Assembly: GCA_032358255.1 (NCBI GenBank)
Contig: JAULBX010007662.1
Coordinates: 1 to 64,000 of the forward strand
DNA from: Heterotrichella gracilis
Lineage: Eukaryota; Sar; Xanthophyceae; Tribonematales; Xanthonemataceae
Reading direction: 5' to 3'
DNA length: 64,000 nucleotides
The position numbers and the translations under genes were made by a program. Below are positions 24,501 to 36,500 of the stretch, piece by piece (position 1 is the first letter of the stretch; each line of letters starts with the position of its first letter). The notes beneath the pieces are model-generated. The model did not search any database and was not told the origin of the DNA. It was given only the letters and a program-made list of their open reading frames with translations.

Positions 24501-26375
24501 GGACAGCAGGCTCTTGACAACCAAGTCCTTCACCTTCCCCCACACCTTGTCCCAGTCATGGCCTTGATCCAACATCCACTGCCTGTGCACATTGGTTCCC
24601 AGCAAAAAAGTGAATAAACAACGGCACCTTGGTAAACAGTATCAAATTTTGCGTTGATGCTGTGCACCACCGTATACGTTAAAGTTAGTACGTACGTGTG
24701 TTGAATATATACACTCATATATAGCGTGAGTATATATATTCGTATACTCACGCTACTGAATACGTGAGCTCAGTATTGCAGCTGACCCACGTGCAGCTCT
24801 TGATATATCACTACAGAATCGAGTGATGTATTGTTTGAGTACATTTGCAGGACAGGCTGCAAGCATAGAACAATGGTCTACCTCAATGCTGTAATGCTCC
24901 ACTTGCTTCCCTCGTCATGTTTTTGTTCATCCTTGTTGAACACAAAATTTGCATTGTGCTTGTTGACAGCATAGTTTGTGAGGTGCATAAAAGTGCACGC
25001 TATGTTGTCACTGGATGGTGCATCATATGGCTCTGTGCAGAAGCGTGCTAATCCCTGCAGGGAAGTGCGAATGGTTTTCATTCATGACATGCACTGCAAT
25101 TCAATTGAACGCAATTAATAGGTATCAATTGCACCCAACAGCCAACAGCCTCAGTGGCGCAATTCAACAAATTACAATTAAAAAAATAAAATCAAGTGCA
25201 TCACCTGCAGCCTTATGCCCAACCTCACAGCACAACTCACCTCCTCATAAATGAAAGCACGGAGAGGGTCACAGGATAGCACCAGCACATAAATGCGCAG
25301 GTCAAACTTATATCCATTGATGAGAAGAGGCCGTGAGATATAGCGGGACGCCACATAGTTGGGCGGGATTTCCCTGTCCCGCATGACCTGCTGCAGTCCA
25401 TCGATGCTTTGTACTAGCCTAATGCCGCGTCCCTGTGACATGCAAAGTGACTGTCAGATACATCCAAACAATTACCAGTGTATTATAATGCATTTGCCAA
25501 AAAGGTCAAAGGGCATAGCAATGTCGAAATGCTTTCAAGGCATTCAAGGCAAATAAATCAGTGGCTTCCAAAGCTTAATGGATGCATTTATGCCTTTGGA
25601 TGTCGTGCCAGGCTGATTGCTAATCTGGTTGTATGGCTGGATCGCGTGCAAGTTTACTAACCTGGGCACCGCCATCTGGTTTGAGTATAAAAGTTTTCTT
25701 CCCATTGTGCATCTCATCGATCAGCTGGGGAAGCATTTCAGGGAGATTAAACGTCTTGGGTATAAAACTGTAGTGGTTCGGGAAGATACTGGCCATTTCC
25801 GTAAGGTGCTTTGCCATGGCCTTTTTTCTGCATAGCTCCAACATGCCGAGAAAATGGTTTATTTTCTGCAAATATACACAAGTAATAAAAGCGACTGTCC
25901 ATAATGATTGGAGGCAATTATTTCAGCAACGCCGCAAGGCAATGCTGTTTTATTAATGTATCCGCAGCACTGTATAAACCAGAAGTGCATTTCCCCCCCA
26001 GAATCTGTGAACTATCAGGTGTGCGCGGGACAAGTGTGGCATCCTACTATCATCCTACGGGCAAGGGCGAGACATCTCTTCAAAACCACACCTGGTGCTT
26101 CTTCATGCGCAGCAACCTATCCAGAGCAACAGAGCTATCGGTCCACATTATGTCCCAGTCGTTGATGCTGTCCTCTACCAGAGTCCAACCCAGCTGCTTC
26201 TGAACTATACGCACTGCATACCATGCCAGAGCGTGAGTGACACACCACCTTAATCAGGGTCTGCTACTCTTAGCACAGGCTACTTACAAATCTGGTACTT
26301 GCAATATGCCAGGTTGATCCTCACAGGCTGCACCAGCTTTGCTGCCTTGCTTTCCTTGCCCTGCCTTGTCTCCAT
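21575..26375 (-). CDS. Tubulin tyrosine ligase-like (TTLL) glutamylase
   Basis: Eleven exons: 26375-26288, 26213-26092, 25865-25662, 25432-25241, 25054-24882, 24582-24429, 24263-23785, 23543-23366, 23063-22786, 22587-22187 and 21780-21575. All phases agree, for 824 residues. The TTL domain (PF03133) fills the N-terminal half and shows NLAYCKYQ, FILKPDGGAQGRGI, the RYISRPLLINGYKFDLRIYV block, HLTNYAVNKH and the catalytic-end motif LVEVNHSPSLN. Such enzymes add glutamate chains to tubulin tails in axonemes and basal bodies. The C-terminal half is Ser/Gln-rich with an Arg/Glu/Ala-rich helical segment in exon 9, as in long TTLL4/6/13-type polyglutamylases; subtype is inference. If the donor after exon 10 is not used, a stop at 22176 ends the protein earlier. 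The gene is head-to-head with IFT70. Confidence 0.93.
24722..24755. repeat. Perfect 13-bp inverted repeat in TTLL intron
   Basis: TAGCGTGAGTATA at 24722-24734 is matched by its exact reverse complement at 24743-24755, with an eight-base loop. It sits in an AT-rich part of the intron between TTLL exons 5 and 6. It could be a remnant of a small inverted-repeat element, but no target-site duplication was identified. Confidence 0.8.
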
Positions 26376-27197
26376 GGTGGGCTATGCAGATGTGCCGGAC
26401 TGAGTTGTGTTTTCCCTTAGAAAGAAGATAGAGGAAGCACACTAGTTATGTAAACCACGTCTTGAACAACTATGGGGTATGCAAGGCGCTGGCGGTGCAT
26501 GTTTCTGCTGCAATTCAATGGGAATAGGGACTGCAAGGGTTTCGGGACACGGGGCTTGTGTGGCCACGAAACCTTCGATTTCGTTACCCCACCATCGATA
26601 CAAACAAAACCCATACGCTTAGTTCACAAAAGAAGCTAGCACCCTTTTGGCACCTGCTATTAGGCTATCTACAGTAACTAAGAGCTGATATGATGTGCCA
26701 TGCCGCAGGATGTGGGCGATGCCCATCCTCTAACATAAGGCGCACAACTAACAGGGCCAAAGTCTGGTCAACGAAATAAACTTCGAACGTTATTAAGTTG
26801 CATACGTATCTGGCTGGCAGCGGAAGTCTAGACAAAACAAACTCGCTCACAATGCATAGGCTATCCCGGAGGCTCCAAAATTTTCGTGCAAGGATAGTCA
26901 CAAGTTTTCTTCCTCCCGAAGGAAAAAACGAGTCTGATGCTGTAAGTTCCACGTATGGAACGAGCGTGATAAGCAACAGCTGCGTTTAAAATGTCGTCAG
27001 CCCTGTACAGTTTAATGGTTACACAGTGGACAGCGCTCAAACAACGCGGATTGCCTGAAGTTTTGAACGGCATCTGCCTTAGATGCCGTGGCCACGTGTG
27101 CACATAGCTGTGCAATATTGACCCTGGCGGCCACTTGTCTCCTTGTGTGGATTATAAGTTGACAATATAAGACCTCCGGGTACCTTCGTGTTACATC
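26376..27197. promoter_or_regulatory. Divergent intergenic region, TTLL / IFT70
   Basis: These 822 bases separate the start codons of two ciliary genes transcribed away from each other, so they hold both promoters and any shared control element. I saw no obvious strong inverted-repeat operator. Confidence 0.6.
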
Positions 27198-30100
27198 ATG
27201 GTGTCTGTTCTACCAGCCATGCCGCGCGGTCAGCTGACATTAGTCTATAGTTTCATCGCCAATGACAGCTGCCTGGACGCAATACCCATATTGGAAGGGA
27301 TTGAACAGGTATATTTGCGGTTTTTTCCTGGTGCAGCTCTTTTATTTTGGCAGTGCGGCGCTTTCTGTGCGCCCACTTGGTGCCGGAGGCCTATCAACGC
27401 CAAACCCCTCGCCACAGTGCCAGTTCCACCTGTGCCCACTGCAGGAGTACCCAGGGCGCCGTTCATGCACGTCACTGCTAGCTCACTGCTACTATAGAAC
27501 AGAGAATTACGAGGGCGCAGCGCAGAGGTCAGCCGCACCCAACTCTTCCTTTGCATATATGCATGCATACAAGGCAGGCAACCACCCCCACTGTTGAACC
27601 TATGAAGCAAGATGCAAGTTGTCTGTTGCGCAGGTATCAGACACTTTCGTCTTTGAACCCTGAGGAGACGAGATATAAATACCTATTGGCACAAAGTCTA
27701 TTCCAGGTAAGCCACACCATTACTGCAGCTGGAGTGAGTTGCGCTTGTGTGTTGGTGCAATGTTGGTGTCACGCCCCGAGGAACCAGTGCTCAGCTGACG
27801 GTCTTAATTGAAGGCAAGTTGGTTGACACAATGATGGTACACTGCGCAGGCTGGGCAGCACAAAGAGTCGAAGGTTGCTGTCAAGGCTCTGTCCCAAAGC
27901 ATAGGTTCAAGGTTGACGTTTATCCTTGCCTATGAAGAAGGGGACATTGCCGGTGAGTCTTTTGCACATTGCCCTTGGCAGAAGTCCGCTGCGCTCAACA
28001 TTCCAGATCATTGCACTTGTAGAAATTGTGGAGTGTAATGGGCGTTTCTGCAGGATGCCACAAGGTGTTGCATCAAGAACAATTTTCAGAAGGCGAAAAG
28101 CTGTTGTACCAGGGCTGTGTTTTGTTCAAGGAGGTAAGAGAAAAGTGACGGGAAGTTTCCATTTACCATTCAGCAAGCACGCAGCTTCTGGCAACCATTC
28201 TGTGACAGTGAATAAAGGGACTGCTTGTTGAAACGTTCTATTTTCCAGGCCATGTACCAAGACGCAATCGAATGCTTTTTTGAGGCAGAGGAGCTGATGG
28301 GCAAAAGTGCATACACCGCTTACAATCAAGCGGTCTGTTACTACAAGCTTATGCAGTATGCGCAAGCAATGAATTGCATAGCTGCTGTGGTGGAGCTTGC
28401 CGTCAGGCACCATCCAGAACTGGGTATTGGGGCGGGCCCTCAGGTGCGCTGCTTGCAATATTTGGCGGTTGATCAACCTTGCATATGTAGTCGTGCATGC
28501 ATTCGGTATCAACATATGGATCCGTTGCATTCTGAGGACTCTAATCCAGACATGCAGGGGCAACATGTTGCAGGTGTGGTGTGCGCCAGTGGTTAGTATC
28601 AATGCTGCAAACCGCCATGATGTGTATTGTGGTCTGCGTGCAGGTGTATAACACCCGCAATCTGCACAGCTTGAAAAGCAGTGCATTGATTGAAGCACTC
28701 AACTTGCGGGTAGCCATCGAGTACGACCTCAAAAAGGTTGACAATGCCAAAGAAACACTTGCAAGCATGCCACCAAGATCTGAAGAGGCTGTTGATGCTG
28801 TAAGTGTCGGTCTTTGGTACACGATAGCATTAACCCCTCTAGGACCCAACGTTCCCGCCATTTACCAACGGGTTTTCTTTTCAAATATTTACATGGCCTC
28901 ATGCAACCACAATGATGTGTAGTGGATGCCAACAGCCACCCAGTGAGGCTTGCTGCAGGCAACAATTAGTACAAGCGCAAAACTTTAAAAGACTGGTGCC
29001 TGCAGGTGACGCTGCATAATGAGGCATTGATTTATTTTGGGGACAATCCTGATGACGGCTTTGACAAGCTTACACATCTTCTTAATAACCCGCCATGTCC
29101 TCCGGAAACAGTACAGAATCTTCTTCTGTTGTACTGCAAGCCACAGAATGCGCTGTATGACCTTGCTAAGCAGATAATGCTGTCGCATGCAAGCATTCCC
29201 ATGACGAAGGTAACAATGAATATTTCCTTTCAAATTTAGTGTAAGCTGGTTGGTTCTAGGGTGCTGCTTTAGACTGGACCAGGTTTCAAGACGTGCCATC
29301 TCATGCAAGCAGGGAACACGCGATTTTTTGGACGCAATCGTCCTGAAGAATATGGAGCCAGAAGAATCGTTCAGGCGCTTTGATGAGCAAGCTCTGCGAC
29401 ACGTGGACGGTCTAAGGAAACTTGAAAAGAAAATCCAGGATGCTCGGATCCAGCAGGACCATGTGCATGTGCAGGCAGCCATGGAGGAGTTTGACTCAGC
29501 GCTAGTTGGCTATATTCCAGGTGCGGTGCTGCAGCAGGGACTCACGTCATTGGACGCGACTGTTCATCAGAGATATGGGACTCGAGTCAGACTGTCTCGC
29601 ATGCGTGTATTGCTTGCTAGCGCAATCATTGTGCCCGATTGTCTTGAAGGTTCACACTTGCTTGAGCTGATTTGGCATTTGTGGTGTGGCAGTGCTGATG
29701 GCCATGTCTCACATCCTTTGGGACCTCCAACAATATAGCAAAGTTGAGCAGGTTTTGCAGCATTCAAAGGAGTTCTGTTCAGATCACGACACCTGGCGGT
29801 TGAACCTGGCACATGCTTTGTTCATGCAAGGCCAATATGAGGAAGCAGCTGCATTGTACGCTCCTATTGTGCAAGCCAGCTTCGGCAATATTCTTGCGGT
29901 GCCAGCTATTGTACCAGCCAACCTGTGTGTTTCGCTTGTAATGCTGGGGCAGAATGAAGAAGCCGAGGAGATCCTGCATGCCATTGAAGTCGAGGAGGAA
30001 CTTCGAAATAAAGAGGTAATTACAAATGTACAGAAGTACATATATTCAATGTCAATTTGCTTGTAGTAGAACTTTAATTGTCTAGCTACAGCATACGGTA

Positions 30101-30869
30101 CTGGTTCAGACTTGTCGTAGGCCCCTGGTGTGCTGCTTCAACGTATCTTCCACATGCAGGAGGGATCAGCAAAACCAAGCCTACATCTTTGTATAATAAA
30201 CCTGGTCATTGGGACGTTGTATTGCGCAAAAGGTGAGTAGCAGCAATGCGCACAATTGTTTTTGCCCCCAAGTGCCCTGCACAGGATAAAGGAAATGAAC
30301 GCAGTTTGCCTGAAAATTAGTAAATTACAGCGGCAATAATAGTAGCGAGTTACTGACTGAGATATATTGTACAGGAAACTTTGAGTTTGGGATCACACGG
30401 GTCACCAAAAGCCTGGAGCCGTGCTCAAAGCGCCTCCATGCAGACACCTGGTTTTATGTCAAACGGTGCTTCCTATCCCTTCTGGAGCACATGGCTAAGC
30501 ACCTCCTTGTGCTGCAGGTAAACAATTGAATGTTCTGCACTCATCGCTGCTACGCAGTTCAACTAAAAGTTAAAAATGTATGATGGATGATGGAGTCGGC
30601 GTAAAGTCTATCTATTGTGTGTGCTGAAACTGTTTATGAGGCAGATTCTGGATTGAGTTCCGACTGCAACTTGGTACCGTATCAATGCAATGCTGGTTCA
30701 CATGCAGGATGAAACACTGGATGAAGCGCTCCTATTCTTGGATGAAGTCCAAACACATGGGCTGCATCTTCCAGCAACTAGCGCTCCTCTGGAAGCAGGA
30801 GGGCGCAGCATTAGCTCAGAAGCCACTGCTCTGAAATGGCTCCTTCTGAAACTGGGCCAAGTCATGTGA
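27198..30869 (+). CDS. IFT70: Intraflagellar transport protein IFT70 (TTC30 / DYF-1)
   Basis: Thirteen exons: 27198-27308, 27445-27527, 27634-27706, 27850-27952, 28054-28133, 28249-28443, 28644-28799, 29006-29209, 29313-29520, 29693-30015, 30160-30232, 30375-30517 and 30708-30869. They join in phase to 637 residues; animal TTC30 has about 665. The protein is a tetratricopeptide superhelix and an IFT-B core subunit that wraps IFT52 in cilia. Diagnostic stretches are SLLAHCYYRTENYEGAA, YKYLLAQSLFQ, AVCYYKLMQYAQA, DFLDAIVLKNMEPEESF, WRLNLAHALFMQGQYEEA, the exon-11 end INLVIGTLYCAK and exon 12 WFYVKRCFLSLLEHM. The start at 27198 is the first Met; Met8 is an alternative. IFT70 relatives are linked to tubulin polyglutamylation, so the TTLL neighbour is notable. 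Confidence 0.95.
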
Positions 30870-30973
30870 ACGATTGCTGGCCTAGAACGTAATTGGGCCA
30901 ACTGGGTTGTCGAGGCTATTTTTGATGCGCTGCAAAGGAATCGTCTGGAGTTTCTTCAAGACTCGCGAGCGCA

Positions 30974-32647
30974 TCAGCCAGTGCGGGCCATCAAGCTCTC
31001 AATTTCCGCAATCAACTCGTCACTGGTTCGTTGTCGGCAGTATCCCTTTATTGTTTGCAGGCTGTTGTCATGCCGATGTTGCGAGAATGTCACACAGCAG
31101 TCTGCATGCGCCCACATATGTATCAGCAAATTACCGCTTCAACAGCGAGAAAAATGTATCCCTTTCTTCAGACACTGCATCGTAATTTTCTAATAACACA
31201 CCTGACATGGACCAGGCTTTTTGTTCAAATATATTTGCAGTAGATGCATATGGCACATCCGAGCAAACTCACTGCATGAGGTGAAATGCACAAGGCAGAT
31301 GTAGCTGTTAGCATTTAATGCTAAGAGTAATGTAATGTACAAGCCAGCTAAAGGGCTGTAAAAAATACCTGTGACCAGCGTCACCAGGAAGTTCATATCG
31401 CATGCGTCCCGCACAGCGCTCTCCACACACTGGTCAGTCAGGCCCCCCACAAGCACCACATTCTTCTTGCCCATGCTGCTGAGCAGGTAGCGGATGTTGG
31501 TGGAGATGAACACGCTGCTGCTGGTCTTGGGGAGCACAATCTCATCATCCAAAGGAGCCAGCCAGTCCACAACCTTTGGTGCATGTGGCAAGATTGTTAG
31601 ATGGTTACATGAATCGCAGCAGTACAGCCTGATTAGCAGTCACCATTGCATGCTTTCTTTGTATGTAAACGGATATTGGCACGAGTGCCCCCCCCTCCGA
31701 ATACCCTTTGCTACTGCAGAACCAGCTAAGCTTCAAGCCGGGCCGCCAGGCTTTGCATAAGCACTCAATTGACAAGTTGGACGGAACACGCAATTAAATG
31801 ATTTCACATGATGATTGGCCATGTGCCGTAAGTCAGTTGCTGTCCTTCGCCCTCTATTTGACTAGTAGTTGGACTCTTAAATTATGTTTTTTAAGCCAGA
31901 GGCAGCGCAGGCACCGATGCAAGACCCGATGCAAGATACACATATGCGTATATGTGTCCGGGTCATCACACCAGTACTGTGTGCATAACCACACTCGAAT
32001 GCGATCGCATACCTGTGCGTCCACAGAGCCAGGGGGCACATGAAACCCCGATATCTTGTAGTCCAGCCCTCGGTCGCGCCCATCCTGTGTCAAAGACTGG
32101 ATGACAGTGTACATTACCTCCACCCCTGCTTCCCGACACTTGGCCACCAGGGCTTGCAGCGGGGCTTTCACTTGCTCCAACCGGCTTGAGAAATATTTGA
32201 ACTCGTCTGTCTGCAAGCATTGAAAGGCATTGAAAATGCCCATGGTAACCCTAACCAGTGCGTATCATACATGCAGTACGATGGGCAACACTGGCGACCA
32301 GGCACAGCAGGCATCAAGCATCTGTGTAGAATATCTGGACAGGGCTCTCACGCAGTTGCTTTATACATCACAGGGTGGCAGCTTGCAGCAGCGACCACTG
32401 CCCGCTGTGTACAACCGCCTCATGCTCAACATCAAGCATATGTCGCATGTCCCCAACATACAGCAACCATCCACCCCGTGCAGACTGAGTGGCCAGCCCA
32501 TACCTCGCCCATGTGCTCCTTCAGCCTGGAGTATTCTGCACCACTGGGGTCGCAGGTGTACTTCTGGAGGTCGATGACAACCAGGGCAGCCTGTTCCAGC
32601 TCGATAGGTACTTGCCGCAGCTCCGGCGCAGGCTTGTAGTACGCCAT
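30974..32647 (-). CDS. Isochorismatase-like cysteine hydrolase
   Basis: Five exons: 32647-32504, 32210-32013, 31573-31369, 31174-31135 and 31061-30974, joining in phase to 224 residues. The fold is the isochorismatase/nicotinamidase superfamily (PF00857). The catalytic triad is visible as Asp26 in ALVVIDLQKY, Lys130 in IVLPKTSSSVF and Cys163 in GGLTDQCVESAVRDA. The C-terminus GYCRQRTSDELIAEIESLM fits plant and fungal members. The substrate cannot be told from sequence: relatives hydrolyse nicotinamide, ureidoacrylate or isochorismate-like ethers. No targeting peptide is seen. The 40-base exon 4 is small but is supported by phase and family alignment. The gene ends 104 bp from the IFT70 stop, tail to tail, and its start faces away from CWF19L1. 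Confidence 0.92.
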
Positions 32648-33547
32648 GGGGCCAGATTACGTGGGGTGATAGCGCAATGGGACTGTCACCGCTATTGTGT
32701 GTACCTGGCTGCTGTTGCCTACTTTGTAAGCCCCTCCTAACTCCTCTCGTGTTTGGGCAGCAACACCCTGATGGACTTCACCTTGCCCAGCGTCTGCGGT
32801 AAAGCCAACGGTGGCAGACAACGAGCCACCCAGCTGGCCACACACACCAATGGTGGACCACCAGTACACAGTAGCCTCAGGAGGCACCCCAACCAGGTGT
32901 GCCCAGACTCTGGACCAGAGTAGAACTAATTGCCCAGTGCAGACTAGCGTTTGAAACGGCCTCCCATACTAGCCTACAGACCGTGCCAGTGGTGTCCGTG
33001 TTTCACCAAACCTCCGTGCCATACTATGTGGGTAGCATTGCACATTCCGTGGCTATCATGCATGCATGCATGTGCACATTCGACGAAAGAACCCAGCATA
33101 CGTGTGCACACGCGTTGATAGGCTTCAACAACGTGAATACGTTGCACTTTGTTTACTGGCTTGCCATTCTGAAGACATCGAGGTGGCTAATTTGGGCCTT
33201 GGCATTATATGTTGTCGGTAATAGACTGGGATTTGCAAGTCTGTGCCAAGTCCCGAACTACCCTATTTGCATGCATATATGCTCAGCCAAAGCTTGCGTA
33301 CTTGTAAGCTTTGTCGCTTCAAAAGCGATAGTTTAAAGTTGCCAATTGACTGCTATCAAGGTGCACGTTCACATCGTACGGACCTTCGGCCCCCCGCTCA
33401 TATTGCCCAGATGCGTGCACCCTGCAACCAGGCAAGTTGCGTATAGCACACGGAGCAACAAGCAGTGGCTTCGACTAGTCTGCAAGCAATAGCGTAGTTG
33501 CGTTCTTGGCAAGCATCCTGGCACAGACAGGCCAGCGCTGAACCGCT
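32648..33547. promoter_or_regulatory. Divergent intergenic region, isochorismatase-like / CWF19L1
   Basis: This 900-bp stretch lies between two start codons that face away from each other. It contains a CATGCATGCATGCATG run near 33057-33072. No exon was supported. Confidence 0.5.
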
Positions 33548-36500
33548 ATGGCCACCAAGAAAGTGCTCATCGCTGGCGACTGCAGCGGCAGGCTGGCAGC
33601 GCTGTTCAAGCGGGTGCAAGCAGTGAACAGCTCCAGCGGCCCCTTTGACCTGCTGCTATGCATCGGGAGCTTCTTCCCGCCTGCAGGTAATGCTAGCATC
33701 CACGGACCATGCCCACGTTGCCCCGCCATGGCGCGCCACCTAGCTTGCATATTTGTTGGAGTACACACACCCAGGCTGCACTTTTTTTTTTTAGACGTTA
33801 CACACAGCACGTATACGGTGACTGTCTTCCAAGCGCCCACCATGGGACACAGCGGCCTGACCATTCAGCCACGCTATACTCAATAGTACCTGCGCCACCC
33901 AAAAAACCTCTCACAAAACCCTCTTGGCCCAGCCTCCGAGGCGGATGCAGCAGCCGACCCCCCCGCTGACCTCATGGATTTCCTCACCGGGGACAAAAAG
34001 GCCCCCATCCCTACCTACTTCATCGGGGGGTATGGCCTGGGCAGCCAACTGGCCCTGGAAGCAATATCAGCAGCTGACACTAACATCCATTACCTGGGGC
34101 GAGCGGGGGTGAAGCAAGTGGAAGGGCTGTCCGTGGCTTTCCTGGACGGGGTGTCACACCCACAAAGCTACCTCCAGCCTCCGGCGCCTGGCATTGGTTG
34201 CCAGTACTATACCAAGGTGAGCAAACACAGCAATTGATGACATCATCCTTTCTTGTTTTATATTGAAAAGCAGTATACCCAACCTCTCACCACAGTGGAA
34301 GGGTATATGCACAGCAAAGGGAGCGTGGAGCACCTTATAGGTGGAAATCACACTGGAATGGCCATGGAACAGGACCAGTGCATAACCAGTGCACCTGCCA
34401 TGGAAGGAGGCCCTTGGCGCCAAGGGTGAACTGTTGCGGGTATACGCATGGCTGGGCATGGTGCAGACAGCTGGATACCACGTGCAGCAGATAACCCGCA
34501 GATCATGCATAGTATCCACATGATGTTGCAGCAAGACCATAAGGCACACCCTGGTGGTCTGCAGGCGGACGTGGATTTGCTGCGGGGCATGCTGGATTTG
34601 ACAGCTGGCGATGTGGATATTCTGCTGACCAATGATTGGCCGGATGGGGTGCTCACTGGGGTACAGGCACCAGAGGGGGTTCAAATCTCAGGTAGGGATC
34701 CCCAGTAGTCACTGCATGCGGGGACTGTGGTCTGGGATCGGGCAAGGGAATGGGGAAATGCACAGATGCACAGATGTGACATGTTTGCAATCACCCCAAG
34801 CATTGTGCAAGCAAAACCACTCTTCCCACAATGGTGCATACATCCACGCCATGCCCAGCTATGCTCCTATCACTCTCCATTCTTTCGAATGACATGCCTA
34901 GGCAATGCATGTACATGAGTGCCTACATCCACATGTGTGCTGTTGTCTTTACCCACCTGTGGTGCTCAGGTGGCAGCCGGCCAGTGGCGGAGCTGGCTGC
35001 AGGCACGCGGCCGCGGTACCACTTTGCAGCGGGCAAGGGAGTGTTCTACCAACGGGCGCCATACATCAACAAGGACCTGGGAGCAGGTGAGGCCCTCTGC
35101 AAGGGATTTTGGGGTCTGCAATTGCCTTGATGGCTGTTGTTGATGCCTGCTAGTAACGGAACAGTTGTGCTTGCATATGAAACGTGTCTCAAGGAGGAAA
35201 CTTGCATGTGTTGCGGAGTTTACTCTGCACCATACTCTCTGCCACCCTCCACCCTTGGACTCCAAGCATCATCCAGCATAGTGCTCCCTCCCCATCACAT
35301 TCACGCCTGCTTCTCACCCCCTTTTGAGCACAATCCGTCCCCCGCCTACTCACCCACCCTCCAGGCACCGTGGCCACCCGCTTCATCGCACTGGCGCCCT
35401 TCGGCAACCCGGTCAAGCAAAAATCGCTGCATGCCCTGGCCCTTGTGCCCGCCGCAGACATGGACCCGCTGGTATTAGCTGCCCAGCCAGAGGGCAGCAC
35501 GGTGTCGCCCTATGATGCCTCCAGGAAGCGGCCGGTGGAGGACGAGTCTGCCTTGGGTGAGTGGTTTGGTGTATTTGGGGGTTGGGATGCCTTGAGGATG
35601 GGGTTGCAAGCTTTGCCCATGGCGAGTGGTGGGTGAGTTGGGCCCAGGTGCCGAGACTGAAGGGCGCATCTTGCAGCAATGCCCTGTGTGCCAGGGATGA
35701 CAAGCTGCATGCCTTACAAGCACAAATCATAGGGTTTAGGGTGCCCACCTGCAAGTTATGGACCTTCTTTTAGCTGCCTGATGTCCACCGCAACCTACCG
35801 GCAAACCCAGGAAGTTATGTTGGTCCTACGCCTGCAGGTGACCAGACATGGAGGTGGGGCGACACCAAGCGGGCGCGCGCGCAACCCCTTGGAAACCCTA
35901 ATGTGGTTGTTGACAACCGCAAGACCGTGTTTGTGCGCAACCTTGCCTTCAGGGCGGAAGAGGAGGAGATTGCAGCTTTCTTCGGGCAGGCAGGCACGAT
36001 AGTGGACATCCGCAGAGGGGTCAACTCAGAGGGTACGTATGCGACACCCTAGGACAGGGTACTGTAGGGGGGCTGGGTCAGGGGTAACCTCCGAAAGTGC
36101 TGCATTGAGGTTGGATGTAGGGATACTTGACAAGGGTAATGTGCACTGCCTGGCGTTTGGTAGCAGCATGGTGATTGCCTCCACCATGTGTTCACGTACA
36201 CTGTGGTATGTACCTGCCACGGGGCTCGCATCTCCCAGCTGAGCGCCCTCCTTATCGCTCCCCCTGGACCAGGCCGCCCCGCTGGATTCGCACACATACA
36301 GTACGACAGCGTGGCCGCCACTGAGCGTGCGCTGCAGCTGTCTGGCATGGAGCTGATGGGGCGGGAGCTGTACATAGACGTGGCTGCTTCGCGGCAGGAT
36401 GAGGTGGGGACCAGCGGCAAGCCCGTGGCGGGCTGCTGGTTCTGCCTGTCGGATGAAGGGGCAGACGTGGAGCTGGTGGCCAGTGTAGGTGGGTGGCTGG

